From a bacterium (GTDB lineage: Bacteria; Planctomycetota; UBA11346), in contig JAIFND010000049.1 in assembly GCA_020047915.1 (NCBI GenBank), positions 1 through 40,902 of the forward strand: a stretch of DNA of 40,902 bases, in the 5' to 3' direction. The notes beneath the pieces were generated by a model. The model ran no database searches, was not told where the DNA came from, and was given only the letters and a program-made list of their open reading frames with translations. Below, one piece after another: positions 25,616 through 34,924 of this stretch (positions are counted from its first letter, which is position 1; each line of letters starts with the position of its first letter). Both the position numbers and the translations under genes were made by a program.

Positions 25616-26790
25616 GTCTGCGCGATCGCAGCCTGGCGTTCCGGCTGGGCCTGGCCCAGACCATCGCCTGGGCATCGACCTACTACCTGCCCGCCGTGGC
25701 CGCCACCGACATGGCGCAGGACCTGCTCCTGACGCCGGCGTGGATCTTCGCCGGATTGTCGCTGGCCCTTGTCGTAGCGGCGCTGGTCGGCCCGTGGTCG
25801 GGGGCGATCATCGATCGTTGGGGCGGCCGGCCGGTGCTGGTGGGGACCAACCTGCTCTTCGCCCTCGGCCTCGCCCTGCTGGCGCTTTGCCAGGGACCAT
25901 TGTCCCTCCTGGCGGCCTGGAGCGTGCTCGGCCTGGCGATGGGTGCCGGACTCTACGAGGGCGCCTTCGCCGCCGTGGTCCGCCTGCGCGGCCGGGAGTC
26001 GCGGCGCGCGATCACCGGCATCACACTGATCGCGGGTTTCGCCAGCACGGTCGGTTGGCCGCTGACCGCCTGGATGATCGGCGAGGCCGGTTGGCGCGGA
26101 GCCTGCCTCGGCTGGCTCGCCGTGCATCTGCTGATCGCCCTGCCCCTGCACCTGTCGCTGACCGCCCCGGCATCACCACCTGTGCCCCCTGACCCGGTGC
26201 CGCTCGACGGGGCGGAACCGGCGCGCCGCCGCCGCATCGCCATCCTGCTGGCGATCAGCTTCGCGGTCACTTGGTTCACCAGCACGGCGATGGCCGCGCA
26301 CCTGCCGCGCCTGCTGCAGGAGGGCGGTCTGTCCGCGGGTGCGGCCCTGGCCTGCGCCATGCTGGTGGGACCGGCCCAGGTCGCAGCGCGCATCCTGGAG
26401 TTCAGCCTGCTTGATCGCCTGCACCCGTTGCTGCCGGCCCGTCTCGCGAGTGCCGCGCATAGCGTCGGCGGCTTGGCGTTCCTCGTCTGCGGTGGTCCGC
26501 TAGCCGCCGTGTTCGCCATCCTGCACGGTGCCGGGAACGGCATCCTGACCATCGCCAAGGGGACGCTGCCGCTGGTGCTGCTCGGACCGGCCGGCTATGG
26601 CGCGCGGCAGGGCTTGCTGATGGCCCCGGCGCGCATCGGCCAAGCCGCCGCGCCGCTGCTCACCGGGCTGGCTCTTGATGCCTGGGGCGTCGGGGCCTTA
26701 TGGCTGACCATCGGGCTTGGCGTCCTCGGCACCTGGGTCCTACTCCTGGTGAAGGATGATCAGCGCACCGCCTCGGCGATGACCTCGTAG
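25612..26790 (+). CDS. MFS transporter, probable CTG start
   Basis: A roughly 392-residue protein with eleven or twelve hydrophobic segments and the MFS loop 2-3 motif [11 protein letters not shown]. It is not a known phosphonate carrier; export of an organophosphorus or arsenical compound is possible. No ATG, GTG or TTG lies between the end of phnE and the first helix ([11 protein letters not shown]). The likeliest start is CTG 25612, whose CTGA overlaps the phnE stop in the way an ATGA would; CTG 25618 is second. The next ATG would remove the first helix. The 3' end overlaps the convergent carboxypeptidase gene by 31 bases. Confidence 0.7.
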   Translation: MSLRDRSLAFRLGLAQTIAWASTYYLPAVAATDMAQDLLLTPAWIFAGLSLALVVAALVGPWSGAIIDRWGGRPVLVGTNLLFALGLALLALCQGPLSLLAAWSVLGLAMGAGLYEGAFAAVVRLRGRESRRAITGITLIAGFASTVGWPLTAWMIGEAGWRGACLGWLAVHLLIALPLHLSLTAPASPPVPPDPVPLDGAEPARRRRIAILLAISFAVTWFTSTAMAAHLPRLLQEGGLSAGAALACAMLVGPAQVAARILEFSLLDRLHPLLPARLASAAHSVGGLAFLVCGGPLAAVFAILHGAGNGILTIAKGTLPLVLLGPAGYGARQGLLMAPARIGQAAAPLLTGLALDAWGVGALWLTIGLGVLGTWVLLLVKDDQRTASAMTS

Positions 26791-28142
26791 AGCCGTTCGC
26801 GCAGCGGTGGGCCCCAGCCCCAGCCGTTGGCCGAACCCTGGCCGAGCAGGATGGTGAAGGCGAGGCGGCCAGTGCGCCCTTCGACATACCCGGCCAGGCA
26901 GCTGGCGCTCGCCAGGGTGCCGGTCTTGACCTTGCCGGTGACGCCGGCGTGCGGCTTGTCCTTGAGACTGGTCGCCAGCACGGCACCCAGCGGCTGCGCG
27001 TCCATGCTGGCGAGCAGCCGGCACAGCGCGCGCGCCGAGGCGACGTTGCCGTAGCTCAGTCCGCTGCCGTCGAGCACGACACCACCGACCGCGTCCTCGC
27101 CCATGAGCGGCGCGCACAGTTCGCGCACCGCGCGGGCGCCGGCCGCCACCGAGCCCTCACGCGCCCGGCGCAGGCCGATGATGCGCAGGATCTGCTCGCC
27201 GTAGAAGTTCTGGCTGCGCTGGTTGAGCAGGTTGAGGGCCGGAATCAGCGGGCTGCGGTGATCGATGAGCATCGGCCCCAGGCGCGGATCAACCGCCCCG
27301 AGCTTCACTTCGCCGCCTAGGACGATTCCGGCATCGGCGAGTACGGCGGCGAAGGCGTCGCCGGCCAGCAGGTCGGGGTCCTGATGGATCGCGACCGGAA
27401 ACCACGAGGTCGTCTTGGCATAGCTGCCCGAGACCGTGATGGTGTTGGAATCCGGCGCGCGATCGACCAGGAAGCGGGCGTCGCCCGATCCGGAGACGGT
27501 GCGTGTGCGGTTGACCACGGTGATGCGCGGGCTGCGCGGCCGCGTCTCGATGCGGCAGGGCTGACCGGGCGCGGTGGGCACGGCACGCACATCGATACAG
27601 TTGTCGTTATAGGCGAAGGCGCTGGCCGGGGCGCTGAACCACTTGGTCAGGTTGCCGCCCTCGGTGGGATAGGTGGTCGGCCGGATCGGCCCACGGAACA
27701 GGCGGTTGTCCACCACCAGGTCGCCATCGATGCGCTGGATGCCCGCCGCCCGCACGCGCTCGGCCCAGGCGCGCAGGCAGCGCTCGGGATCGCCCTGCCA
27801 GAAGTGCTCGTCGATGGTCGGGTCGCCACCACCGATGACGCCGAGACCAGGCACCGCGCCGCCGCGTACGGTACCGAGTGCGTAGACCCGGGTGACGAAT
27901 TCGAAGCGGGGGCCCAGTACGCTGAGGGCCGCTGCGCTGACCAGCAGCTTGGTGGTCGAGGCGAGGCGCAGCGGGGCGGGATCGCCGGCCAGCGCCACCC
28001 AGGTGCGCGCACGACAGTCCCACACCGCGACCGCCGCTTCGCCGCCGCGCGGGACCTCGGCTAGGGCCGTTCGGACCCGTCCGTCGAGTTCAACCGCAGC
28101 CAGGGAGGCGCAGAGGGCCAGAAACAGCAGGGGGCGCAGCAC
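26760..28142 (-). CDS. dacB: DacB/PBP4-type D-alanyl-D-alanine carboxypeptidase
   Basis: A 460-residue peptidase of family S13. An N-terminal signal sequence (LRPLLFLALCASLAA) exports it to the periplasm. The three active-site motifs are present: S62-T-T-K65, S310-Q-N and K406-T-G. It trims or opens peptidoglycan cross-links. GTG 28142 puts the signal sequence at the very N-terminus; ATG 28208 or 28226 would add a polar extension and overlap the pstS PHO box, so they are less likely. It is the only gene here with no visible phosphate link and stands between the phn importer and pst operons, divergent from pstS. Confidence 0.85.
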   Translation of the reverse strand: MLRPLLFLALCASLAAVELDGRVRTALAEVPRGGEAAVAVWDCRARTWVALAGDPAPLRLASTTKLLVSAAALSVLGPRFEFVTRVYALGTVRGGAVPGLGVIGGGDPTIDEHFWQGDPERCLRAWAERVRAAGIQRIDGDLVVDNRLFRGPIRPTTYPTEGGNLTKWFSAPASAFAYNDNCIDVRAVPTAPGQPCRIETRPRSPRITVVNRTRTVSGSGDARFLVDRAPDSNTITVSGSYAKTTSWFPVAIHQDPDLLAGDAFAAVLADAGIVLGGEVKLGAVDPRLGPMLIDHRSPLIPALNLLNQRSQNFYGEQILRIIGLRRAREGSVAAGARAVRELCAPLMGEDAVGGVVLDGSGLSYGNVASARALCRLLASMDAQPLGAVLATSLKDKPHAGVTGKVKTGTLASASCLAGYVEGRTGRLAFTILLGQGSANGWGWGPPLRERLYEVIAEAVR

Positions 28143-28202
28143 GATGGCATGTTCATGCCGGTCTGGCGTCGGGCAACCCCGGGGCCGGCCCGAGGCAGGC
28201 TC

Positions 28203-28231
28203 GCTCATGGCGCCTTCACATTTCATTCATA
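28203..28231 (+). promoter_or_regulatory. PHO box of the pst operon
   Basis: Three 7-base units 11 bp apart: GCTCATG (28203), CTTCACA (28214), ATTCATA (28225). The last two match the C-P lyase operon box almost base for base. The box ends 45 bp before the pstS start, leaving room for a -10 element and a leader with a ribosome site. Confidence 0.7.
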
Positions 28232-28276
28232 TACGGGACGAAGATGGCAGCCTCACAACCCTCCCCTGGAGTGCTC

Positions 28277-29230
28277 ATGTCCCGGACCCCCTTCGCCTGC
28301 GCCGGCATCCTCGTCGCCGCCTGCTCCGTCAACCTCTCGGCCGCCGTCGAGCTCGACCCCAAGCTGGCCGAGTACACCAAGGTCGCCGGCGTCAGTGGCA
28401 ACATCAACTCGATCGGCTCGGACACGCTCAACAACCTCATGACCCTGTGGGCCGAGGGATTCGCTGAGTACTACCCCAACGTCAACATCCAGATCGAAGG
28501 CAAGGGCTCGACCACCGCGCCCCCCGCCCTGATCGAAGGCACCTCGCAGCTCGGCCCCATGAGTCGCGCGATGAGCTCCAAGGAGATCGACGCCTTCGAG
28601 AAGAAGTACGGCTACAAGCCGACCGGCATCAAGGTGGCGATCGACGCCCTCGCCGTGTTCGTGCACAAGGACAACCCGGTCAAGGGCCTCGGCCTCGACC
28701 AGGTCGACGCGATCTTCTCGAAGACCCGCAAGCGCGGCTTCGCCAGCGACATCACCGACTGGGGCGTCGTCGCCGGTGAGTGGCAGGGCAAGGCGGTCTC
28801 GCTCTACGGCCGCAACTCGGCCTCGGGCACCTACGGCTTCTTCAAGGAGCACACCCTGAAGAAGGGTGACTACAAGCCCACCGTCAAGGAGCAGCCCGGT
28901 TCGTCAGCCGTGGTCCAGGGCGTCGCCAGTGACCTCAATGGCATCGGCTACTCGGGCATCGGCTACGTCACCTCCGGCGTCAAGGCCCTGCCGCTCGGCG
29001 AGAAGGCCGACGCGCTGGTCGAGCCGACCTACGAGAACTGCCTGTCGAACAAGTATCCGCTCGGCCGCTTCCTGTTCGTCTATGTGAACAAGAAGCCGAA
29101 TGAGCCGATGCCGACCCTGGTGCACGAGTTCGTGCGCTACATCGAGTCGAAGCAGGGTCAGGAAATCGTCGTCAAGGACGGCTATTTCCCGCTCAAGGCT
29201 GAGATGACCCTGACCGGCGGCGGCAAGTAA
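28277..29230 (+). CDS. pstS: PstS, phosphate-binding periplasmic protein
   Basis: A 317-residue phosphate-binding protein with a signal peptide (about 1-21, ending LSAA). SIGSDTLNNL is the first phosphate loop, TSQLGPMSRAM the second, and GRNSASGTYGFF the third; CLSNKYPLGRFLFVYVNKKP is typical of the class. ATG 28277 has GGAG five bases upstream; an ATG at 28244 is in frame but would disrupt the signal peptide. It delivers phosphate to PstC/PstA. A 10-bp hairpin follows the gene. Confidence 0.95.
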   Translation: MSRTPFACAGILVAACSVNLSAAVELDPKLAEYTKVAGVSGNINSIGSDTLNNLMTLWAEGFAEYYPNVNIQIEGKGSTTAPPALIEGTSQLGPMSRAMSSKEIDAFEKKYGYKPTGIKVAIDALAVFVHKDNPVKGLGLDQVDAIFSKTRKRGFASDITDWGVVAGEWQGKAVSLYGRNSASGTYGFFKEHTLKKGDYKPTVKEQPGSSAVVQGVASDLNGIGYSGIGYVTSGVKALPLGEKADALVEPTYENCLSNKYPLGRFLFVYVNKKPNEPMPTLVHEFVRYIESKQGQEIVVKDGYFPLKAEMTLTGGGK

Positions 29231-29243
29231 GCTCCGTCCTCCG

Positions 29244-29270
29244 CCCCGGAACCAGGTGATGGTTCCGGGG
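29244..29270 (+). terminator. Hairpin between pstS and pstC
   Basis: CCCCGGAACC (29244-29253) and GGTTCCGGGG (29261-29270) form a perfect 10-bp stem with a 7-base loop. Only a few T residues follow, so it may act as a 3' stabiliser of pstS mRNA or a weak terminator rather than a full stop. It mirrors the phnD-phnE arrangement. Confidence 0.5.
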
Positions 29271-29313
29271 TGGATGCCTTCTTCTCCTCCTCTCCCCGCA
29301 ACCCGGCGGCCGC

Positions 29314-31536
29314 ATGCCCGATCCCGACCGCTTCCAAACCGCGCGCTCGACCCTGCTGGTCGACCGCTTCATGACCTCCTTCATCAAGGTGGGGGGCTTG
29401 GCAATCATCGCCGCGGTATTCGGCATCTTCGTCTTCATCCTGCTTGAGATCCTGCCACTGTTCCAGCAGGCGCAGGTTCGCCCGACCGGAGAACGCCAGG
29501 GTCCGCAGGTCGAATCGGTCGCCCTCGGCGTCGACGAATGGGGTGAACTCCCGTTCCTCCTCGCGTCCGACGGCACCCTCCATCTCCTGCCCGCCAGCGG
29601 CGCGGGATCCACGGTGCGTCTGCTGCCTGATGGCGAGCAGGCGACCGCCTCCGACTACGACCAGGAGGAGCAATCCCTGGTCATCGGCACCAGCCTCGGC
29701 CGCGTTCTCAGTGTCGATCTGAACTATAGTAGTGAACTTCTCGCTGACGGTGCACGGCGCATAGCAGCCAAGCCGGCGGTCATAGCCGAGTACGCCATCG
29801 GCGAACCCGGCAAGCCCATCGTCGGCGTCGCCCTGGGCGACTCGAGCGAGGCCAAGATGCTTGCCGTGCTCCAGGATGGCAAGGTCCACGCCAGCATGTT
29901 CGAAATCGGATTGGCCGCCTTGGGTGGCAGCGCCGGCAAGGCCGAGAAGCTGTGGAGCAAGGACGTCACCGCCCTGCTGCCCGCGCCGCCCGAGCGCATC
30001 CTCGTCGATGATCGCGGCGAAAGCCTCGTGGCTGCAGACAGCCAGGGGCGCATCACGGTGCTCCAGGTCGATGGCGAAGACATGGTAGTCTTCCAGCAGC
30101 CGTTCAAGCCCTTCGCCGATCTCGTCGATCCCCGGATTGCCTCCATCGACTTCTTGTTCGGCGACGTCTCCCTGGTCCTGACCGCGCCCAGCGGAGAGAA
30201 CCGCATCTTCTCGCTGTTCATCGACCCGACCCTGCAGAAGCGGCAGTACGGCAAGACCAAGGACCTGCCGCCGCTGAAGGCCGGCGCCAACGCCTACGCC
30301 CACAGCGTCCGCAACAAGTCCTTCCTCCTTGCCGACGGCCACGAGGCCTCGCTGCGCTTTGCCACTGCTGCCACGGTGCGCTGGCAGGGCGCGGTGGACT
30401 ATGACATCCGCGATGTGGCTATCTCGGGAAAGTATGATCGCATCTTCCTGCTTGATGAGTTCGGTAAACTGCATGATCTTGCACTCAACGACCCGCATCC
30501 AGAGTCCGGGTTCAGAGCGTTTTTCGGCAAGGTGTGGTACGAGGGCGGCGATGGGCCCGAGTACTCCTGGCAGAGCAGTGGTTCGACGGATGACTTCGAA
30601 CCCAAGCTGTCGGTCATCCCGCTGATCGTCGGCACCCTGAAGGGCACCTTCTACGCCATGCTGCTGGCGGTGCCGATCGCCCTGCTGGCGGCGATCTACA
30701 CGGCGGAATTCATGCGCCCGGCCTTCAAGATCTGGGTCAAGCCGACGATGGAGGTCATGGCCTCGCTACCGTCGGTGGTGCTGGGCTTCCTCGCCGCCCT
30801 GTGGCTGGCGCCCCTGCTCGAGGATCGCGTGCCGGCCATCCTCTGCTGCATCGTCGGATTGCCGCTGTCCGCTCTCGGCTTCGGCCTGTTCTGGAGCCGA
30901 CTCCCCGACCATATCCGCAGCCGCATCCGCCCCGGCTACGAGTTCCTCGCCTTCCTGCCGGTGATGGCCATCGCATTGTACATCTCCTGGTCGCTGGGGC
31001 GGCCGATCGAAGCCCTGCTGTTTGGTGGCGACTTCCGCGCCTGGTGGCCGCAGGCGACCGGTGCCAGCTTCGAGCAGCGCAACAGCTTGGTGGTCGGCTT
31101 CATGATGGGCTTCGCCGTCATCCCCATCCTCTTCACCATCGTCGAAGATGCGCTCAGCAATGTGCCCGCCGCCCTGCGCTCGGGCTCGCTGGCACTCGGC
31201 GCCAGCCGCTGGCAGACCGCCATGCGCATCGTCGTGCCGACCGCCTCGGCCGGCATCCTCTCGGCGATCATGATCGGTCTCGGCCGCGCGGTCGGCGAGA
31301 CCATGATCGTGGTCATGGCGACCGGCAACACTCCAGTGATGGACATGAACATCTTCAACGGCATGCGCACCCTGTCCGCCAACATCGCGGTCGAACTGCC
31401 CGAGGCGCCGCACGGCGGCACGCTGTACCGCGCCCTGTTCCTGGGCGCCATGCTGCTGTTCCTGATGACCTTCCTCGTCAACACCTGCGCGGAGGTGCTG
31501 CGCCAGCACCTGCGTGAGAAGTACAAGACGGTCTGA
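29314..31536 (+). CDS. pstC: PstC, phosphate ABC transporter permease with large periplasmic domain
   Basis: A 740-residue protein, more than twice the 319 of E. coli PstC. One membrane helix near residues 25-48 is followed by about 380 periplasmic residues with repeated beta-rich blocks that look like a propeller (LASDGTLHLLPASG; VAADSQGRITVLQVDG; LLDEFGKLHDLALND). The permease proper starts near 430 (VIPLIVGTLKGTFYAMLLAVPIALLAAIY) and has the conserved EAA-type loop ALRSGSLALGASRWQTAMRIVVPTA. Such long PstC forms are known in several Gram-negative groups. The extra domain may dock PstS. pstA begins four bases after its stop. Confidence 0.92.
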   Translation: MPDPDRFQTARSTLLVDRFMTSFIKVGGLAIIAAVFGIFVFILLEILPLFQQAQVRPTGERQGPQVESVALGVDEWGELPFLLASDGTLHLLPASGAGSTVRLLPDGEQATASDYDQEEQSLVIGTSLGRVLSVDLNYSSELLADGARRIAAKPAVIAEYAIGEPGKPIVGVALGDSSEAKMLAVLQDGKVHASMFEIGLAALGGSAGKAEKLWSKDVTALLPAPPERILVDDRGESLVAADSQGRITVLQVDGEDMVVFQQPFKPFADLVDPRIASIDFLFGDVSLVLTAPSGENRIFSLFIDPTLQKRQYGKTKDLPPLKAGANAYAHSVRNKSFLLADGHEASLRFATAATVRWQGAVDYDIRDVAISGKYDRIFLLDEFGKLHDLALNDPHPESGFRAFFGKVWYEGGDGPEYSWQSSGSTDDFEPKLSVIPLIVGTLKGTFYAMLLAVPIALLAAIYTAEFMRPAFKIWVKPTMEVMASLPSVVLGFLAALWLAPLLEDRVPAILCCIVGLPLSALGFGLFWSRLPDHIRSRIRPGYEFLAFLPVMAIALYISWSLGRPIEALLFGGDFRAWWPQATGASFEQRNSLVVGFMMGFAVIPILFTIVEDALSNVPAALRSGSLALGASRWQTAMRIVVPTASAGILSAIMIGLGRAVGETMIVVMATGNTPVMDMNIFNGMRTLSANIAVELPEAPHGGTLYRALFLGAMLLFLMTFLVNTCAEVLRQHLREKYKTV

Positions 31537-31539
31537 TCC

Positions 31540-33186
31540 ATGAGCAGCCATCCGATGCCCAAACTCTCGGCCAATGGCCGGCCGGCCGGCGAACCCCTGG
31601 TCTGGCTCACCTCGATGGGCTTGGCCGTCGGCCTGACCATGGTCGCCGCCCTGCTGTGGGTGATCGTGGTCAACGGCGCGAGCGTCTTCTGGCCCAAGCG
31701 CATCCAGGCCTGGACGGTGCAGACCGACGGTGCGACCCAGACCGTGTGGGGCGAACTGGCGAAGAGCCAGCCCAAGAAGTTCGGCGGCGGCGACGAGATC
31801 CAGGTCTTCACCGGCACGCGCGACGCCCTGGGTTCGTCGTTCCGCTACATCGACGCCACCGCGATCACCGCCGTCGAGCAGCCGACCGGCCTGATGGCCA
31901 TCGAGCGGCTGGAATACGGCGACGCCATCGGCCTGCCGGTGCGCCTGCAACTCGCCGACGGCACGGCGCTGGCTGCGGATGACCCAGCCTTCCGCCCGCG
32001 TCTCGCCGCCCTGGTGGCAGAGATCGCCGCCCGCCGCGAGGAGATCTCCGTGATCGAGAAGGGCGAGATCGGCCTCAACTCACGCGAGATCTACCGCAAC
32101 GACCTGCGTATCAAGGCGGCCAAGCGGCGTGGCACCACCGACCCCCAGGCCGAGGCCGAGATCGTCAAACTCAAGGCCGCCTACGAACTTCTTGCCGCCA
32201 AGGCCACAGCCCTGCGCGAAAAGCAGACTGAGAACCGCCTCTTCGTGAAGGTGATGACCGGCAAGGAGCGCCGCATCCCGCTCGGCACCATCGTCGCCTA
32301 CCACTTCCCCAACGAACTCGGCCTGGGTGGCCGCCTCGCCCTGACCGCCAGCAACCTGTGGGGCTTCCTGACCGAGAACCCACGCGAAGCCAACACCGAG
32401 GGCGGTATCTTCCCGGCCATCGTCGGCACCTTCGTGATGACCCTCCTGATGAGCGTGTGCGTGACGCCCTTCGGCGTCCTCGCCGCGATCTACCTGCGCG
32501 AATACGCCAAGCAGGGCCCCTTCGTCCGCGCCGTACGCATCGCGATCAACAACCTGGCCGGCGTCCCGTCGATCGTGTTCGGCGTCTTCGGCCTCGGTTT
32601 CTTCGTCTACGGCATGGGCGGCAGCATCGACAGCCTGTTCTTCGAGGATCGCCAGCCGACCCCGACCTATGGCACCGGCGGCATCATGTGGGCCGCCGCC
32701 ACCCTGGCGCTGATGACTGTGCCGGTGGTCATCGTCGCCACCGAGGAGTCGATCGCCGCGGTCGGCCGCGGCGCGCGTGAAGGCTCCCTGGCGCTGGGCG
32801 CCTCGAAGTGGCAGACCATCCAGCGCATCGTCCTGCCCGCGGCCGTGCCTGGCATCCTGACCGGCCTGATCCTGGCGATGGCGCGCGGAGCCGGCGAGGT
32901 GGCGCCGCTGATGCTGGTCGGCGTGGTCAAGCTGGCCCCCAGCCTGCCGGTCGATGGCCTGTGGAACGACACCGATCTGCTGCCATTCTTCCATCTCGAC
33001 CAGAAGTTCATGCACCTCGGCTTCCACATCTACGACCTCGGCTTCCAGAGCCCGGACTCGGATGCCGCCAAGCCGATGGTCTTCGCCACCACCTTCTTCC
33101 TCATCTGCCTGGTGCTGGTGCTGAACCTCACCGCCATCCTCATGCGCGAGAAGCTGCGCAAGAAGTTCGCCACGGGAGTGTTCTGA
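31540..33186 (+). CDS. pstA: PstA, phosphate ABC transporter permease with long N-terminal domain
   Basis: A 548-residue permease, against 296 in E. coli. A first membrane helix (about 22-47) and some 220 periplasmic residues, including a charged helical hairpin (AEIAARREEISVIEKGEI ... AKATALREKQTENR), come before the usual domain. In that domain GVLAAIYLREYAK, NNLAGVPSIVFGVFGLGFF and the loop REGSLALGASKWQTIQRIVLPAAVPG are diagnostic. It pairs with PstC. After it a repeat element separates it from pstB by 191 bp. Confidence 0.93.
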   Translation: MSSHPMPKLSANGRPAGEPLVWLTSMGLAVGLTMVAALLWVIVVNGASVFWPKRIQAWTVQTDGATQTVWGELAKSQPKKFGGGDEIQVFTGTRDALGSSFRYIDATAITAVEQPTGLMAIERLEYGDAIGLPVRLQLADGTALAADDPAFRPRLAALVAEIAARREEISVIEKGEIGLNSREIYRNDLRIKAAKRRGTTDPQAEAEIVKLKAAYELLAAKATALREKQTENRLFVKVMTGKERRIPLGTIVAYHFPNELGLGGRLALTASNLWGFLTENPREANTEGGIFPAIVGTFVMTLLMSVCVTPFGVLAAIYLREYAKQGPFVRAVRIAINNLAGVPSIVFGVFGLGFFVYGMGGSIDSLFFEDRQPTPTYGTGGIMWAAATLALMTVPVVIVATEESIAAVGRGAREGSLALGASKWQTIQRIVLPAAVPGILTGLILAMARGAGEVAPLMLVGVVKLAPSLPVDGLWNDTDLLPFFHLDQKFMHLGFHIYDLGFQSPDSDAAKPMVFATTFFLICLVLVLNLTAILMREKLRKKFATGVF

Positions 33187-33205
33187 CATGGCCGCCTGCT
33201 CTCTG

Positions 33206-33338
33206 TTCAGGGGCTTCGCCCCTACGGCCCTTTGGGCCTACCCGCCGGGCTTTGTCGCAGTTCGATTCCGTCGGCATGCCTGCGGAATCGTGGCGGCATC
33301 GGCTTCGCCGATTCTATGCCGCCACCACTGCTCGGCGC
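33206..33338 (+). repeat. Paired-stem intergenic element, copy 3
   Basis: AGGGGC/GCCCCT (33209-33223), GGCCC/GGGCC (33226-33238), CGATTCCG with CGGAATCG (33263-33270, 33283-33290), and main stem GTGGCGGCAT with ATGCCGCCAC (33290-33299, 33316-33325) around CGGC/GCCG and an ATTCT bulge, ending in CTCGGCG. Relative to copies 1 and 2 the main stem differs at three pairs, each with both partners changed. It fills most of the 191-bp gap between pstA and pstB. Confidence 0.75.
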
Positions 33339-33377
33339 CCGTGATTTTGACTAACGCCTGCTCGGGAACCTGACTCC

Positions 33378-34232
33378 ATGGCCGCCTTCACCCCCACCAC
33401 CGCCTTCACCCCCACCACCGCCTCCCCCTCCGCCGCCCTGCCGCAGGCCGCTGGCGACGAAGCGCCCTACACCGGCGATCCGGCATACATCAAGATCGCC
33501 AACTACGACTTCTTCTATGGCAAGTCGCAGGCCCTGCATGGCGTGAACATGGACATCCCGGAGCGCCAGGTGACGGCCTTCATCGGCCCCTCGGGCTGCG
33601 GCAAGTCCACGCTGCTGCGCAATATCAACCGCATGAACGACCTTGTCGATGGCGCCAACCACCGCGGCGACATCACCGTCGGCGGCAAGACCATCTACGA
33701 TCCGACGCTGGAGGTGACCAGCCTGCGCAAGCGCATCGGCATGGTCTTCCAGAAGTCCAACCCCTTCCCCAAGTCGATCTTCGAGAATGTCGTCTACGGC
33801 CTGCGCACCTCCGGGGTGAACGACGCGCGCGTGCTGGAGGCGGCGTGCGAGGAGGCCCTGCGTGGCGCCGCCCTGTGGGAAGAAGTCAAGGACCGCCTGA
33901 ACCAGAGCGCTCTCGGCCTGTCCGGCGGCCAGCAACAGCGCCTGTGCATCGCGCGCGCCGTGGCGATCAAGCCTGAGGTCCTGCTCATGGACGAACCGTG
34001 CTCGGCCCTGGATCCGATCGCCACCGGCCGGGTCGAGGAGCTGATCCTGGAACTCAAGAAGCTGTTCACCGTCGTCATCGTCACCCACAACATGCAGCAG
34101 GCCGCCCGCGTCAGCGACCGCACCGCCTTCTTCTACCTGGGCAAGCTGATCGAATACGACAAGACCCTGACCATCTTCACCAATCCGTCGGTCAAGCAGA
34201 CCGAGGATTACATTACCGGCCGCTTCGGATAA
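33378..34232 (+). CDS. pstB: PstB, phosphate ABC transporter ATPase
   Basis: A 284-residue ABC ATPase. The core begins near residue 35 with [24 protein letters not shown]; Walker A is [10 protein letters not shown]-loop [21 protein letters not shown], signature [14 protein letters not shown] and Walker [17 protein letters not shown], all PstB-typical. The N-terminal 30 residues are a low-complexity extension with a perfect duplication of AFTPTT encoded by an 18-bp direct repeat. It drives phosphate import with PstCA and takes part in PhoR control through PhoU, which starts ten bases later. Confidence 0.95.
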   Translation: MAAFTPTTAFTPTTASPSAALPQAAGDEAPYTGDPAYIKIANYDFFYGKSQALHGVNMDIPERQVTAFIGPSGCGKSTLLRNINRMNDLVDGANHRGDITVGGKTIYDPTLEVTSLRKRIGMVFQKSNPFPKSIFENVVYGLRTSGVNDARVLEAACEEALRGAALWEEVKDRLNQSALGLSGGQQQRLCIARAVAIKPEVLLMDEPCSALDPIATGRVEELILELKKLFTVVIVTHNMQQAARVSDRTAFFYLGKLIEYDKTLTIFTNPSVKQTEDYITGRFG

Positions 34233-34241
34233 GACCTCACC

Positions 34242-34913
34242 ATGACCCAACTGCGCCAATTCGAACTCGAGCTCGCCGACCTCAAGCGTTCCCTGGTCGC
34301 CATGGGCGACATGGTCGACCACGCCCTGCTGCTGGCGGTGAACGGCATCCAGAGCCCGACCGCCGACATCCGCGAGCGAGCCCGCACTCTCGAGGACGGG
34401 ATCGATGCTATGGAGACGGTCATCGAAGACCGCTGCCACACCATCATCGCCCTGCAGAATCCGATGGTGCGCGATCTGCGCTTCATCATCTCGGCGATGT
34501 CGATCGCCAGTGATCTGGAACAGCTCGGCGACCGCGCTGAGTCGATCAGCAAGCGCGCCCACTACATCGCCTGCCACGGCCGCATCGAGAATCCGCCCGA
34601 GCTGGCCCGGCTCGGGTTGCTGACCCACACCATGCTGCGTCAGGCGATGGACGCCTTCGTCACCGGCAACGGCGAGGTTACCCGCAAGGTGATCGAGGAG
34701 GAGCCCGAGACCGACAAGTTGACCAAGGCTTGCTATGCCTACCTGCAGGACCGCATGGCCTCCGACACGACCCGGATCAAGGAGTACACCCACATGCTGC
34801 GTGCGGTCTCCTCGCTCGAGCAGGTCGGTGATCTCGCCATGGCGATCGCCGAGGAGACGGTGTTCATGCACCAGGCGCAGACGATCCGCCACAACCACGA
34901 CAACCTGAAGTAA
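34242..34913 (+). CDS. phoU: PhoU, phosphate signalling regulator
   Basis: A 223-residue all-helical protein with the two PhoU repeats, each carrying the E/D-xxx-D metal-binding pattern: LEDGIDAMETVIEDRCHTIIALQ with NPMVRDLRFIISAMSIASDLEQLGDRAESISK in the first, and EEPETDKLTKACYAYLQDRM with LRAVSSLEQVGDLAMAIAEE in the second. PhoU links Pst transport activity to the PhoR kinase and turns the Pho response off when phosphate is plentiful. It lies between pstB and phoB. Confidence 0.95.
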   Translation: MTQLRQFELELADLKRSLVAMGDMVDHALLLAVNGIQSPTADIRERARTLEDGIDAMETVIEDRCHTIIALQNPMVRDLRFIISAMSIASDLEQLGDRAESISKRAHYIACHGRIENPPELARLGLLTHTMLRQAMDAFVTGNGEVTRKVIEEEPETDKLTKACYAYLQDRMASDTTRIKEYTHMLRAVSSLEQVGDLAMAIAEETVFMHQAQTIRHNHDNLK

Positions 34914-34924
34914 GGAGACGCACC

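Noticed and set aside
33378-33430. 18-bp direct repeat at the start of pstB as a regulatory element
   Set aside because: It is in frame, merely duplicates AFTPTT in a low-complexity N-terminal tail, and has no counterpart elsewhere.
29182-34898. Long minus-strand open frames opposite pstS/pstC and opposite pstB/phoU
   Set aside because: They are exactly antisense to strongly conserved genes, have no recognisable domains and show the biased composition expected from GC-rich shadow frames.
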